This document shows, one piece after another, positions 53,864 to 61,421 of a DNA stretch of 64,000 nt (its first letter is position 1; every line of letters begins with the position of its first letter). The stretch covers positions 37,746-101,745 of the forward strand of contig NZ_JOCA01000028.1 of the NCBI RefSeq assembly GCF_000718785.1, given 5' to 3'. The position numbers were made by a program, and so were the translations under genes. The notes below the pieces were generated by a model. It saw nothing but the letters and a program-made list of their open reading frames with translations, did no database searches and was not told the origin of the DNA. This DNA is from Streptomyces sp. NRRL WC-3626 (lineage in GTDB: Bacteria; Actinomycetota; Actinomycetes; Streptomycetales; Streptomycetaceae).

Positions 53864-55452
53864 CGGGAGATCACCAGACGGCGGCACTGCTGCTGTTCGC
53901 CGCGTTCGTCGCGGTGACCCTCGGCATCACGACCTGGGTGAGCCGCCACCGGCAGGGTTCGGCCGAGGAGTTCTACGCGGGCGGCCGGCTCTTCTCCCCG
54001 ATGGAAAATGGTTTTGCCATCGCGGGCGACTACATGTCGGCCGCCTCCTTCCTCGGCATCTCCGGACTCATCGCCCTCGTCGGCTACGACGGGATGCTCT
54101 ACTCGGTCGGCTTCCTGGTGGCCTGGCTGGTGGTCCTGTTCCTGGTCGCGGAACTGGTGCGCAACTGCGGCCGGTTCACCCTCGCCGACGTGGTCGCGGC
54201 GCGCATGCGGGAGCGGCCGGTGCGCATCGCCGCGGGAACTTCCTCGGTCACCGTGTCCGTTCTGTATCTGGTGGCGCAGATGGTGGGTGCGGGCAGCCTG
54301 GTCGCGCTGCTGCTCGGCGGTACGGGAGAGGCGACCCGGGCCTGGACCGTCGTCGGTGTCGGTGTACTCATGGTGATCTACGTGTCGTTGGGTGGGATGC
54401 GGGCCACCACCTGGATCCAGATCGTCAAGGCGGTCCTGCTGCTCGGCGGCACCGTCGTGCTGACCGTCCTCGTCCTGCTGCGCTTCCACGGCGACTTCAA
54501 CCGGCTGCTCCTCACCGCGGCCGAACGCAGCGGCCACGGCGACGCGTTCCTCGCCCCCGGTCTCGCCTACGGCGGCGACTGGACCGCCCGGTTCGACTTC
54601 ATCAGCCTCGGTCTCGCGCTGGTGCTCGGCACGGCGGGACTGCCGCACATCCTGTCCCGCTTCTACACCGTCCCCACCGCGCGGGCGGCACGGCGGTCGG
54701 TGGTCTGGGCGATCGGACTCATCGGCGGCTTCTACCTGATGACGATCGTGCTCGGCTTCGGCGCCGCCGCCCTCATCGGACCGGACACCGTACGCGCGTC
54801 GAACGCGTCCGGGAACACGGCGGTTCCGCTGCTCGCCCTCGACCTGGGCGGCGGTGTCGGCTCCACGGGCGGCACGATCCTGTTCGCGGTCGTCGCCGCC
54901 GTGGCCTTCGCGACGATCCTCGCCGTGGTCGCGGGGATCACACTCGCCTCCTCGGCCTCCGTCGCACACGACCTGTACGCCTCCCTGCGGCGCCGGAGCG
55001 GGAAGCCGCGCAGCGAGGTGGCCGTGGCCCGCGTCGCCTCGGTCGGCGTCGGACTGGTCGCGATCGCCCTCGGTCTGCTCGCCCGCGACCTCAACGTGGC
55101 GTTCCTGGTGGGCCTCGCCTTCGCCGTGGCCGCGTCCGCGAACCTGCCCGTGCTGCTGTACTCGCTGTTCTGGCGCGGCTTCACCACACGCGGCGCCGTA
55201 TGGTCCGTCTACGGGGGCCTGGTCCCCGCCGTGCTGCTGGTGCTGCTCTCCCCGGTGGTCTCGGGCAGTCCCGCCTCCCTCTTCCCGGGCGTCGACTTCC
55301 AGCTCTTCCCGCTGCAGAACCCCGGTCTGGTCTCCATCCCGCTGGGCTTCCTCGCCGGCTGGCTGGGCACGGTCACCTCACCCGAGCTCCCCGACGAGGC
55401 CAAGCACGCGGAGACCGAGGTGCGCTCACTGACCGGCGCGGGCGCGGTGTAG
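53860..55452 (+). CDS. Cation/acetate symporter, SSS family (ActP-like)
   Basis: Sodium:solute symporter of 530 aa with about 13 hydrophobic segments. The family signatures EFYAGGRLFSPMENGFAIAGDYMSAASFLGI and GTAGLPHILSRFYTVP are well kept. It probably imports acetate or another short carboxylate. The pairing with DUF485 supports this. A CitA/DcuS-type two-component system is encoded convergently next door and may control it, since such kinases sense C4-dicarboxylates, citrate or similar acids. Confidence 0.87.
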   Translation: MTGDHQTAALLLFAAFVAVTLGITTWVSRHRQGSAEEFYAGGRLFSPMENGFAIAGDYMSAASFLGISGLIALVGYDGMLYSVGFLVAWLVVLFLVAELVRNCGRFTLADVVAARMRERPVRIAAGTSSVTVSVLYLVAQMVGAGSLVALLLGGTGEATRAWTVVGVGVLMVIYVSLGGMRATTWIQIVKAVLLLGGTVVLTVLVLLRFHGDFNRLLLTAAERSGHGDAFLAPGLAYGGDWTARFDFISLGLALVLGTAGLPHILSRFYTVPTARAARRSVVWAIGLIGGFYLMTIVLGFGAAALIGPDTVRASNASGNTAVPLLALDLGGGVGSTGGTILFAVVAAVAFATILAVVAGITLASSASVAHDLYASLRRRSGKPRSEVAVARVASVGVGLVAIALGLLARDLNVAFLVGLAFAVAASANLPVLLYSLFWRGFTTRGAVWSVYGGLVPAVLLVLLSPVVSGSPASLFPGVDFQLFPLQNPGLVSIPLGFLAGWLGTVTSPELPDEAKHAETEVRSLTGAGAV

Positions 55453-55601
55453 AGCGCCCAGGGGGGCCGGCGCATGCCCGCGGCGTCGCGCGCTCATGCG
55501 TCGGACACCCCCCTGGCGGGCCGCACGACGGAGACGGACGGCGCCGCCATCCGTAAAGGGGGAGGGGCACGGTTCCTTCCCCCGCCCCCATGGGCCGTGC
55601 C

Positions 55602-56282
55602 TCAGGCGCGGGTCGCCCACACGTACCGGTGTTCCGGGCGGCCCGCGTCGCCGTACTTCAGGGTCAGCGTGGCCCGTCCCGTGCGTTCCAGCAGCTTCAG
55701 ATAGCGCTGGGCGGTCTGCCGGCTCACCCCCGTGCGTTCGGCGATCTCCTGGGCGGACAACGGGCCGTCGGCGTTCATCAGCGCCCGCCGTACGAGTTCG
55801 GCGGTGGTGGGGGAGTGCCCCTTGGGCAGCTGGGGATCGGAGGGCGCCGACAGCGCGCCGAAGATACGGTCCACCTCCGCCTGTTCCGCCTCACCGCCGC
55901 CGTCGAGGGTGCGGCGAAGCTCCGCGTACGCCTCCAGCTTGGCGCGCAGCCCGGCGAAGGCGAACGGTTTGACCAGGTACTGCAGGGCGCCGTGCCGCAT
56001 CGCCGCCTGCACCGTGGACACGTCCCGCGCCGCCGTCACCATGATCACATCGGTCTGGAGGCCGCGCCGGCGCATCTCCCGCACCACCGCGAGCCCCGTC
56101 TCGTCGGGCAGATAGTGGTCCATGAGGACGAGATCCGGCCGGGGCGCCGCCTCCAGCCGGGCGAGCGCCTCCGCCGCGCTGTGCGCCTCGCCGGTGACGA
56201 CGAACCCGGGCACCTTCGCGACGTACGCCGCGTTGACCCGCGCGACCCGCACGTCATCGTCCACGACCAGGACCTCGATCAC
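55602..56282 (-). CDS. CitB/DcuR-type response regulator
   Basis: Response regulator of 226 aa from GTG 56282. The receiver domain has DDDVRVARVN, the phospho-Asp in LVLMDHYLPD, Thr in VTAARD and Lys in VKPF. The C-terminal helix-turn-helix (LSAQEIAERTGVSRQTAQRYLKLLE) is of the CitB type. Its start overlaps the stop of the kinase gene by four bases, so kinase and regulator are translated together. The most likely target is the convergent acetate/carboxylate symporter operon. Confidence 0.87.
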   Translation of the reverse strand: MIEVLVVDDDVRVARVNAAYVAKVPGFVVTGEAHSAAEALARLEAAPRPDLVLMDHYLPDETGLAVVREMRRRGLQTDVIMVTAARDVSTVQAAMRHGALQYLVKPFAFAGLRAKLEAYAELRRTLDGGGEAEQAEVDRIFGALSAPSDPQLPKGHSPTTAELVRRALMNADGPLSAQEIAERTGVSRQTAQRYLKLLERTGRATLTLKYGDAGRPEHRYVWATRA

Positions 56283-57940
56283 CGCGACTCCTCCTCGGCC
56301 CGCGCACCGGTGAGCGCGGGCTCCGCGCCCGCCTCCGTCAGGGCGTCGGGCAGGACGACGGTGAACTCAGCGCCCCCGCCCGGCGCCTCGCCCACCTCCG
56401 CGCTCCCGCCCTGCCGCTCGGCGAGCCTGCGCACCAGCGGCAGCCCGATGCCGCGCTCGCGGTGGGCCGGCGGCTCCTTGGTGGACCAGCCCTCGGTGAA
56501 GACCGACTCGCGGTGCTCCGGCGGAATGCCGGGCCCGGTGTCGCGCACCACGAGCACCGCCGTACGCCCCTCGGTACGCACTTCGACCTCCACGCGCGCG
56601 TGCGGCGCACCGGCGACGGCGTCCAGCGCGTTGTCCACCAGATTGCCCACGACGGTGACCAGCCCCCGGGGGTCGATCAGCCGGTCCGGCAGCCGGGTGC
56701 CGTCCGACACCCACAGCGCCACTCCGCGCTCGGCCGCGACCGTCGCCTTGCCCACCAGCAGCGCCGCGAGCAGCGGATCCCGGATCTTCTCGGTCACCTG
56801 CTCCGACGTGGCCCGGTGATCACCGACGACCTCGCCGACGAACTCCACCGCGTCGTCGTACATCTCGAGCTCCAGCAGTCCCAGCAGGGTGTGCATACGG
56901 TTCGCGTGCTCGTGGTCCTGGGCGCGGAGCGCGTCGATCAGCCCGCGCGTGGAGTCCAGTTCCCGGCCGAGCCGGTCCAGCTCCGTGCGGTCGCGCAGGG
57001 TGGCCACGGCGCCGCCGTCGTCCGTCGGCATCCGGTTGGCGACCAGGACCCGCCGGCCGCGGACGGTGAGCAGATCGGTGCCGGTCACCCGCCCGGCCAG
57101 TACGTCGGCTGTGCGCCCCGCGCCGAGCGCGGCGTCGGGGGAGCGGCCGACGGCCTCCTCACCGATCCCCAGCAGCCGCTGCGCCTCGTCGTTCAGCAGC
57201 CGGACACGGCCGTCGCGGTCCAGGGCGACGACGCCCTCCCGGATCCCGTGCAGCATCGCCTCCCGCTCCGCGAGCAGTGCCGCGATGTCCGAGAAGGCCA
57301 GGTCACGGGTCTGTCGCTGCACGCGCCGGGAGATCAGCCAGGCCGCGATCGCGCCCACGGCCAGGGCGCCGCCGGCGTACGCGAACAGTCCCGGGATGGC
57401 GTGGATCAGCCGGGCCCGGACGCTGTCGTAGGCGATGCCGACCGAGACCGCGCCGATGATCTCGCCGTCCTCGTTCCGCAGCGGCACCTTGCCCCGCGCG
57501 GAGCGCCCGAGGGTGCCGTCGTCGATCTCCATGACGTCCTGCCCGGCCAGTGCCTCACCGGGGTCGGTCGACACCAGTCCGCCGATCCGCTCCGGATCGG
57601 TGTGCGACCAGCGCACGCCCCGCAGGTCCAGCACCACGATGTACTCGGCGCCGGTGGCCTTCCGGATCCGTTCCGCCTCCCGCTGCACCGGGCCGTCCGG
57701 CGCCGGTGCGGTGCCCTCCAGGTCCTGTGCCATCTGCGGCTGCTGGGCGGTGGTCTGCGCGATCGCGAGCGCGCGGCGCATCGCCTGGTCGTCCAGCTGG
57801 TCGCCGAGCGGCGCGAGGAACAGCCCGGTGGCCAGTACGGCGACGCCCGCGGCGATCGACAACTGCATCAGCAGGACCTGCGAGAACACCCGCCGGGGCA
57901 GGCCGAGGCGCAGGCGGCGCGCGGGGGGAGTGGAGCTCAT
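56279..57940 (-). CDS. CitA/DcuS-type sensor histidine kinase
   Basis: Membrane kinase of 553 aa from ATG 57940. The first helix (VLLMQLSIAAGVAVLATGLFL) precedes an extracytoplasmic PAS-like sensor of ~135 residues (ATGAEYIVVLDLRGVRWSH is the typical start of a DcuS/CitA sensor). A second helix (GLFAYAGGALAVGAIAAWLI) leads to a cytoplasmic PAS domain, the SPOB-type H-box (QDHEHANRMHTLLGLLEL), and the ATPase with NLVDNALDAV and GIGLPLVRRL. The ligand is predicted to be a carboxylate. An in-frame extension to 58951 overlaps the neighbour and is spurious. Confidence 0.87.
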   Translation of the reverse strand: MSSTPPARRLRLGLPRRVFSQVLLMQLSIAAGVAVLATGLFLAPLGDQLDDQAMRRALAIAQTTAQQPQMAQDLEGTAPAPDGPVQREAERIRKATGAEYIVVLDLRGVRWSHTDPERIGGLVSTDPGEALAGQDVMEIDDGTLGRSARGKVPLRNEDGEIIGAVSVGIAYDSVRARLIHAIPGLFAYAGGALAVGAIAAWLISRRVQRQTRDLAFSDIAALLAEREAMLHGIREGVVALDRDGRVRLLNDEAQRLLGIGEEAVGRSPDAALGAGRTADVLAGRVTGTDLLTVRGRRVLVANRMPTDDGGAVATLRDRTELDRLGRELDSTRGLIDALRAQDHEHANRMHTLLGLLELEMYDDAVEFVGEVVGDHRATSEQVTEKIRDPLLAALLVGKATVAAERGVALWVSDGTRLPDRLIDPRGLVTVVGNLVDNALDAVAGAPHARVEVEVRTEGRTAVLVVRDTGPGIPPEHRESVFTEGWSTKEPPAHRERGIGLPLVRRLAERQGGSAEVGEAPGGGAEFTVVLPDALTEAGAEPALTGARAEEESR

Positions 57941-58020
57941 ACCCCTGACCGTACGCGGCGTGGCGCGGGGTGCCGCGGGGGTGTGGCGGGGATCTCCCGG
58001 CCCCTGCCCGACGGGTCCGG

Positions 58021-58959
58021 TCAGCCGGCCAGCGCCGTCATCGTCACCTCGCGCACGCCCACGACGTCCATCCGCGCGGGCGAACCGAGCACCGAACCGC
58101 AGCTCTCCGGACGGGGCGGCAGTGAGGCGCCCTGGGCGACCTCCACCAGCCACCGGCGCCCGTCCGCGTGGGCGACGGTCACCTCCCAGCGGGGCGCCGT
58201 GCCGTCCGTCCGTACGACGCTCAGGGCCTCCGCGGCGTACTCGCCCACCGCGCGGCGCACCGCCAGCTCGGCCGCCTGACCGGGCCGCTCCCAGGCGGAA
58301 CCGCCCCGGCATCCCTCGACGACGACGCGGCCCTCCTGGGCGCTGTGCAGCACCTGCTTGACGGCATGCGCCTCGGCCCGCCCGTACGCGTATCCGTACG
58401 GCAGGCACAGGACGGTGGGGGAGAAGCGGTGGCCGCCCAGGTGGGTGACCTCCCAGACGCCCTCGACCCCGGAGGCGGCGAGCTCGGCCGCCAGGGGACG
58501 TCCGAGGAGGGCACAGCAGCGGTCGCGTTTGCCGTTGGTGCAGACGAGGGCGAGCGGATCGCCCTCGTGGGGCCGGCCGCCGAGCGCGGTCGCGAAGGAC
58601 TCCGGTTCGCCGCTGCCGAGGGCGGCGAAGTCCAGGCCGAGGAGGTGTTCCGGGTCGGTGGTGGTGGCGGCGTACAGCCACACGTTTCCCGGCACGGTGT
58701 GGGCCACGTACACCCGGCGCGTGGCGGGCATCCGGCGGTCGGCGTGCCGCCCGGGCCGTCTTATGAGCGCGATCCGCACCCCGGTGCCCTGCGCGGCGGC
58801 TTCCAGCGCCCGACCCAGGGCGGGGTCGAGATGGCTGGAGGTGAGCGCCTTGGCACCCCAGGGGCCGGGCTGCTCGAGCAGCAGCCAGGTCCTCGCGGTG
58901 GCCGCGGTTCCGGCGATGGGCTCGTCGAGCTCGCGGGAGACGATTGAGCACGTACTCAC
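58021..58959 (-). CDS. Sucrase/ferredoxin-like protein with iron box at its start
   Basis: Thioredoxin-fold [2Fe-2S] ferredoxin-type protein of 312 aa in the Suc_Fer-like family. Cysteines are in CTNGKRDRCCALLGRPLA and in VEGCRGGSAWER, the expected cluster positions. Others are at the N-terminus and near the C-terminus. GTG 58959 begins MSTCSIVSRE, as in relatives. The start codon directly abuts an iron box, and no ribosome site is visible, so the message is probably leaderless and iron-repressed. Redox work in iron assimilation, such as ferric-siderophore reduction, is an inference from this regulation. Confidence 0.82.
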   Translation of the reverse strand: MSTCSIVSRELDEPIAGTAATARTWLLLEQPGPWGAKALTSSHLDPALGRALEAAAQGTGVRIALIRRPGRHADRRMPATRRVYVAHTVPGNVWLYAATTTDPEHLLGLDFAALGSGEPESFATALGGRPHEGDPLALVCTNGKRDRCCALLGRPLAAELAASGVEGVWEVTHLGGHRFSPTVLCLPYGYAYGRAEAHAVKQVLHSAQEGRVVVEGCRGGSAWERPGQAAELAVRRAVGEYAAEALSVVRTDGTAPRWEVTVAHADGRRWLVEVAQGASLPPRPESCGSVLGSPARMDVVGVREVTMTALAG

Positions 58960-58978
58960 AGAGGTGAGCCTAACCTGA
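58960..58978 (-). promoter_or_regulatory. Iron box (DmdR/IdeR type)
   Basis: AGAGGTGAGCCTAACCTGA matches the actinobacterial iron box TTAGGTGAGCCTAACCTAA at 16 of 19 positions. It adjoins the GTG start of the sucrase/ferredoxin-like gene. It should be bound by an iron-loaded DtxR-family repressor. Confidence 0.8.
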
Positions 58979-59253
58979 GTTGCACACGCGTGGCATGTCG
59001 GCCCACCCGTACCGCGAGGGCCGGCCGGCAGGGTGACAATTGCCGTGAACCGGGCTGATCATCGATTCTTCGCTTACGCGCTCACTCTTGCGGATGATTC
59101 CTCGGAGCGGGGGTGCCCTCATGTCGCCGAGTGATAGGAATGCGGCACGCGTTGCGTGCGTCGCGGTGTGTGCTGGACCTGCGAAGATGCGATCGCGCAT
59201 CGCGCGGCAGCGGGCGCAGGCGCTCGTGCCTTGAGAGCAGAGGAAATTCAACA

Positions 59254-59493
59254 GTGAGTCAGATCATCCGCCGTCTCGGTGTCGCTCCGCGCCATCGGGG
59301 CAGTTCCACCGGTGCGACGTGCCCCGACGTCTTTGAGCTGGCAGACGGCAACTTCGCCGTCATCGGTACGGATGTCACCGACTCGCTCGATTCCCAACTG
59401 CCCGAGGACGCCGCCCGCGCCGACTACGAGCGCATCGTCGTGATCACCAGGGAGACCCTGATCAAGGCGAAAGCGGATATCCCGGACGCGTAG
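59254..59493 (+). CDS. Small conserved protein of unknown function
   Basis: Protein of 79 aa from GTG 59254, preceded by AGAGGA. The sequence (MSQIIRRLGVAPRHRGSSTG; CPDVFELADGNFAVIGTDVT; YERIVVITRETLIKAKADI) resembles small Streptomyces proteins often placed beside regulators. It has no membrane helix and no catalytic motif. Its stop is one base from the stop of the convergent DUF6082 gene. Related pairs of such genes occur in several copies in Streptomyces, so the pair may act together. Confidence 0.7.
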   Translation: MSQIIRRLGVAPRHRGSSTGATCPDVFELADGNFAVIGTDVTDSLDSQLPEDAARADYERIVVITRETLIKAKADIPDA

Positions 59494-59494
59494 C

Positions 59495-60052
59495 TCACGA
59501 GTCGAGCGGCGGCTCCCCGACCACCCACCACTCGTCGGTGTCGGCTTCGTCGAGCTGCAGCAGCAGGTCGTCGATCAGTTGGCCGAGTTCCGCCTCGACG
59601 GTTCCCGTCAGGCTCGCGCGCTGGTGCCCGGTCGCGTACCAGTAGTCCCTCACGACCGGGTTCTGAAACATGCCGCGCGCGTGCTTGAAGAACTCGTCCC
59701 TGCTCATGTTGCCGATGCGGTAGTAGCAGAGCAGGTTCGTGTACAGGGCGTTGGCGAACAGATACTGGCGGCGCTTCTGCGCGGTGAGGGGAACCTCGTA
59801 GAGGTCCAGAACCTCGGCCAGTTCCGGGTCGTCGATCGCCTTGCTCAGCAGTTCCCAGTGCTGGCGCTGCTGCATGGCCAGATTGGCCTGCCGCTGTGTC
59901 ACCGCACGCTTCTCCAGGTGATCCAGGCGCTCGCTGAACGTGGCCAGGGCCTGTCGCTGCGCCGCCATGGCGGCACACGCGCCCGCCGCCATACCCAGGC
60001 AGACCGCGACCGCGGAGCCGAGCCCCCGTATCCCACTGTTCTGTGTGGCCAT
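59495..60052 (-). CDS. DUF6082-type protein with N-terminal membrane segment
   Basis: Protein of 185 aa from ATG 60052. The first ~30 residues form one hydrophobic anchor (GLGSAVAVCLGMAAGACAAM), followed by a coiled-coil-like stretch (LATFSERLDHLEKRAVTQRQ). A helical domain with YLFANALYTNLLCYYRIG and FQNPVVRDYWYATGHQR, typical of DUF6082, completes it. The function is unknown. It is convergent with the 79-aa gene with a single base between stop codons. Confidence 0.7.
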   Translation of the reverse strand: MATQNSGIRGLGSAVAVCLGMAAGACAAMAAQRQALATFSERLDHLEKRAVTQRQANLAMQQRQHWELLSKAIDDPELAEVLDLYEVPLTAQKRRQYLFANALYTNLLCYYRIGNMSRDEFFKHARGMFQNPVVRDYWYATGHQRASLTGTVEAELGQLIDDLLLQLDEADTDEWWVVGEPPLDS

Positions 60053-60374
60053 GTCAAATACCCCCGATCAGGCCGCCGTCCGCCGGTCGTCGGGGTGCGG
60101 GTCGACTGTAGGGAACCGGCGAGCGGTGGGCGGCGCTTGCCGCCTTCCAGGGTGCCGAGCGGCTCTGATCGGCGGGAAGGCGGAGAGGAGGCGCACGGAG
60201 GGAAGCGAGGGTCGCACAAACCGGCGCCTTGCCCAACGTCTGCCCCGTGGACGCTGCTAACAATCGTTCACTTCGCCGCCGTTCTCATGGCTCGTATCCT
60301 GGTGCGTCAGTCGTTGTCCGCGCGTACGCGCGGACGTGAGCCGGGGTACGCCCAGGGGTGAGAGGGGTCGTGTG
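60053..60374. other. Intergenic, 322 bp, between divergent DUF6082 and CobW-type genes
   Basis: Contains a 20-bp perfect palindrome (60316-60335), annotated separately, and AT-richer DNA at 60255-60300 likely to hold the GTPase gene promoter. No gene was found. Confidence 0.5.
60316..60335. promoter_or_regulatory. 20-bp perfect palindrome upstream of CobW-type gene
   Basis: GTCCGCGCGTACGCGCGGAC, centred about 50 bp before the start codon. It could be an operator or a hairpin in the leader. No regulator can be assigned. Confidence 0.45.
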
Positions 60375-61421
60375 GTGGCGCGGAGCGGCGGGCGGCGGAT
60401 TCCGGTCGTGATACTGGCCGGGTTCCTCGGATCGGGGAAGACCACCCTGCTCAACCACCTTCTCCACCGCAGCGGCGGCAGCCGCATCGGCGCGGTCGTC
60501 AACGACTTCGGGGCCATCGAGATCGACGCGATGGCCGTCGCCGGGGCGCTCGGGGACTCGACCGTGTCCTTGGGCAACGGGTGTCTCTGCTGTGCCGTCG
60601 ACGGCAGTGAACTCGACGTGTACCTGGAGCGGCTCGCCCGCCCCTCCGCCGGCATCGACGTCATCGTCATCGAGGCCAGCGGCCTCGCCGAACCGCAGGA
60701 ACTCGTGCGGATGGTGCTCGCCAGTGAGCACCCGGACATCGTGTACGGCGGACTCGTCGAGGTCGTGGACGCCGCCGAGTTCGACGCCACCCGGGCCCGC
60801 CACCCCGAGATCGACCGGCATCTCGGTCTCGCGGATCTCGTGGTCGTCAACAAGGTGGACCGGGTCACGGACGCCCCGCGCGTGCTGACGCTGGTCCGCT
60901 CGCTCGTCGACCGGGCGGCCGTCGTCCCCGCCACGCACGGCCGGGTCGACCCCGAGTTCCTCTTCGACTGCAGGCCGAGCCGGGAGCGCGTCGGGCAGCT
61001 GTCGTTCGACGATCTGCATCACCACGAGAACGACCACACCGGGCATCTGCACGCCGCCTACGACAGCCTCTCCTTCGTCTCAGGGCGCCCGCTGGACCCG
61101 CGGCGGCTGATGCGGTTCCTGGACAGCCGGCCCGAGGGGCTCTACCGGATCAAGGGGTACGTCGACTTCGGCCCGTACGACGTGCGCAACCGGTACGCCG
61201 TCCATGCCGTGGGACGGTTCCTGCGGTTCTGTATCGAACCCTGGCCGGCCGGTGAGGAGCGGCTCACGCAGCTCGTGCTCATCGGGGCCGGCATCGACGC
61301 GGGGGCGCTGCGCGAGGAGCTGGAGGCGTGCGGGAGCGACGACGCCCCACACACCGACGAGCACGGCATGTGGGGCGTACTGCGCTATGTGCGGGATCCG
61401 GCGGAGGACCCGGCGGCCTAG
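60375..61421 (+). CDS. CobW/COG0523-family GTPase (metal chaperone-like)
   Basis: G3E-family GTPase of about 348 aa. The P-loop is GFLGSGKTT, the metal site CxCC is in GNGCLCCAVD, and base recognition is NKVDR. A His-rich loop, LHHHENDHTGHLHAA, follows the GTPase domain and could hold zinc or another metal. The CobW C-terminal domain begins near YDSLSFVSGRPL. The exact GTG start (60372 or 60375) is uncertain. AGAGGGG lies upstream. Many relatives deliver zinc and are controlled by Zur, but no convincing Zur box was found. The TAG stop shares its bases with the stop of parC. Confidence 0.84.
   Translation: MARSGGRRIPVVILAGFLGSGKTTLLNHLLHRSGGSRIGAVVNDFGAIEIDAMAVAGALGDSTVSLGNGCLCCAVDGSELDVYLERLARPSAGIDVIVIEASGLAEPQELVRMVLASEHPDIVYGGLVEVVDAAEFDATRARHPEIDRHLGLADLVVVNKVDRVTDAPRVLTLVRSLVDRAAVVPATHGRVDPEFLFDCRPSRERVGQLSFDDLHHHENDHTGHLHAAYDSLSFVSGRPLDPRRLMRFLDSRPEGLYRIKGYVDFGPYDVRNRYAVHAVGRFLRFCIEPWPAGEERLTQLVLIGAGIDAGALREELEACGSDDAPHTDEHGMWGVLRYVRDPAEDPAA

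Noticed and set aside
56279..58951. Extension of the CitA/DcuS-type kinase to 890 aa
   Set aside because: The extra N-terminal part is antisense-like sequence overlapping the sucrase/ferredoxin gene in another frame. ATG 57940 gives a normal kinase.
60255..60270. Zur-box-like sequence before the CobW-type GTPase gene
   Set aside because: TGCTAACAATCGTTCA has only AAC/GTT symmetry and does not fit the TGAAAATNATTTTCA-type consensus.
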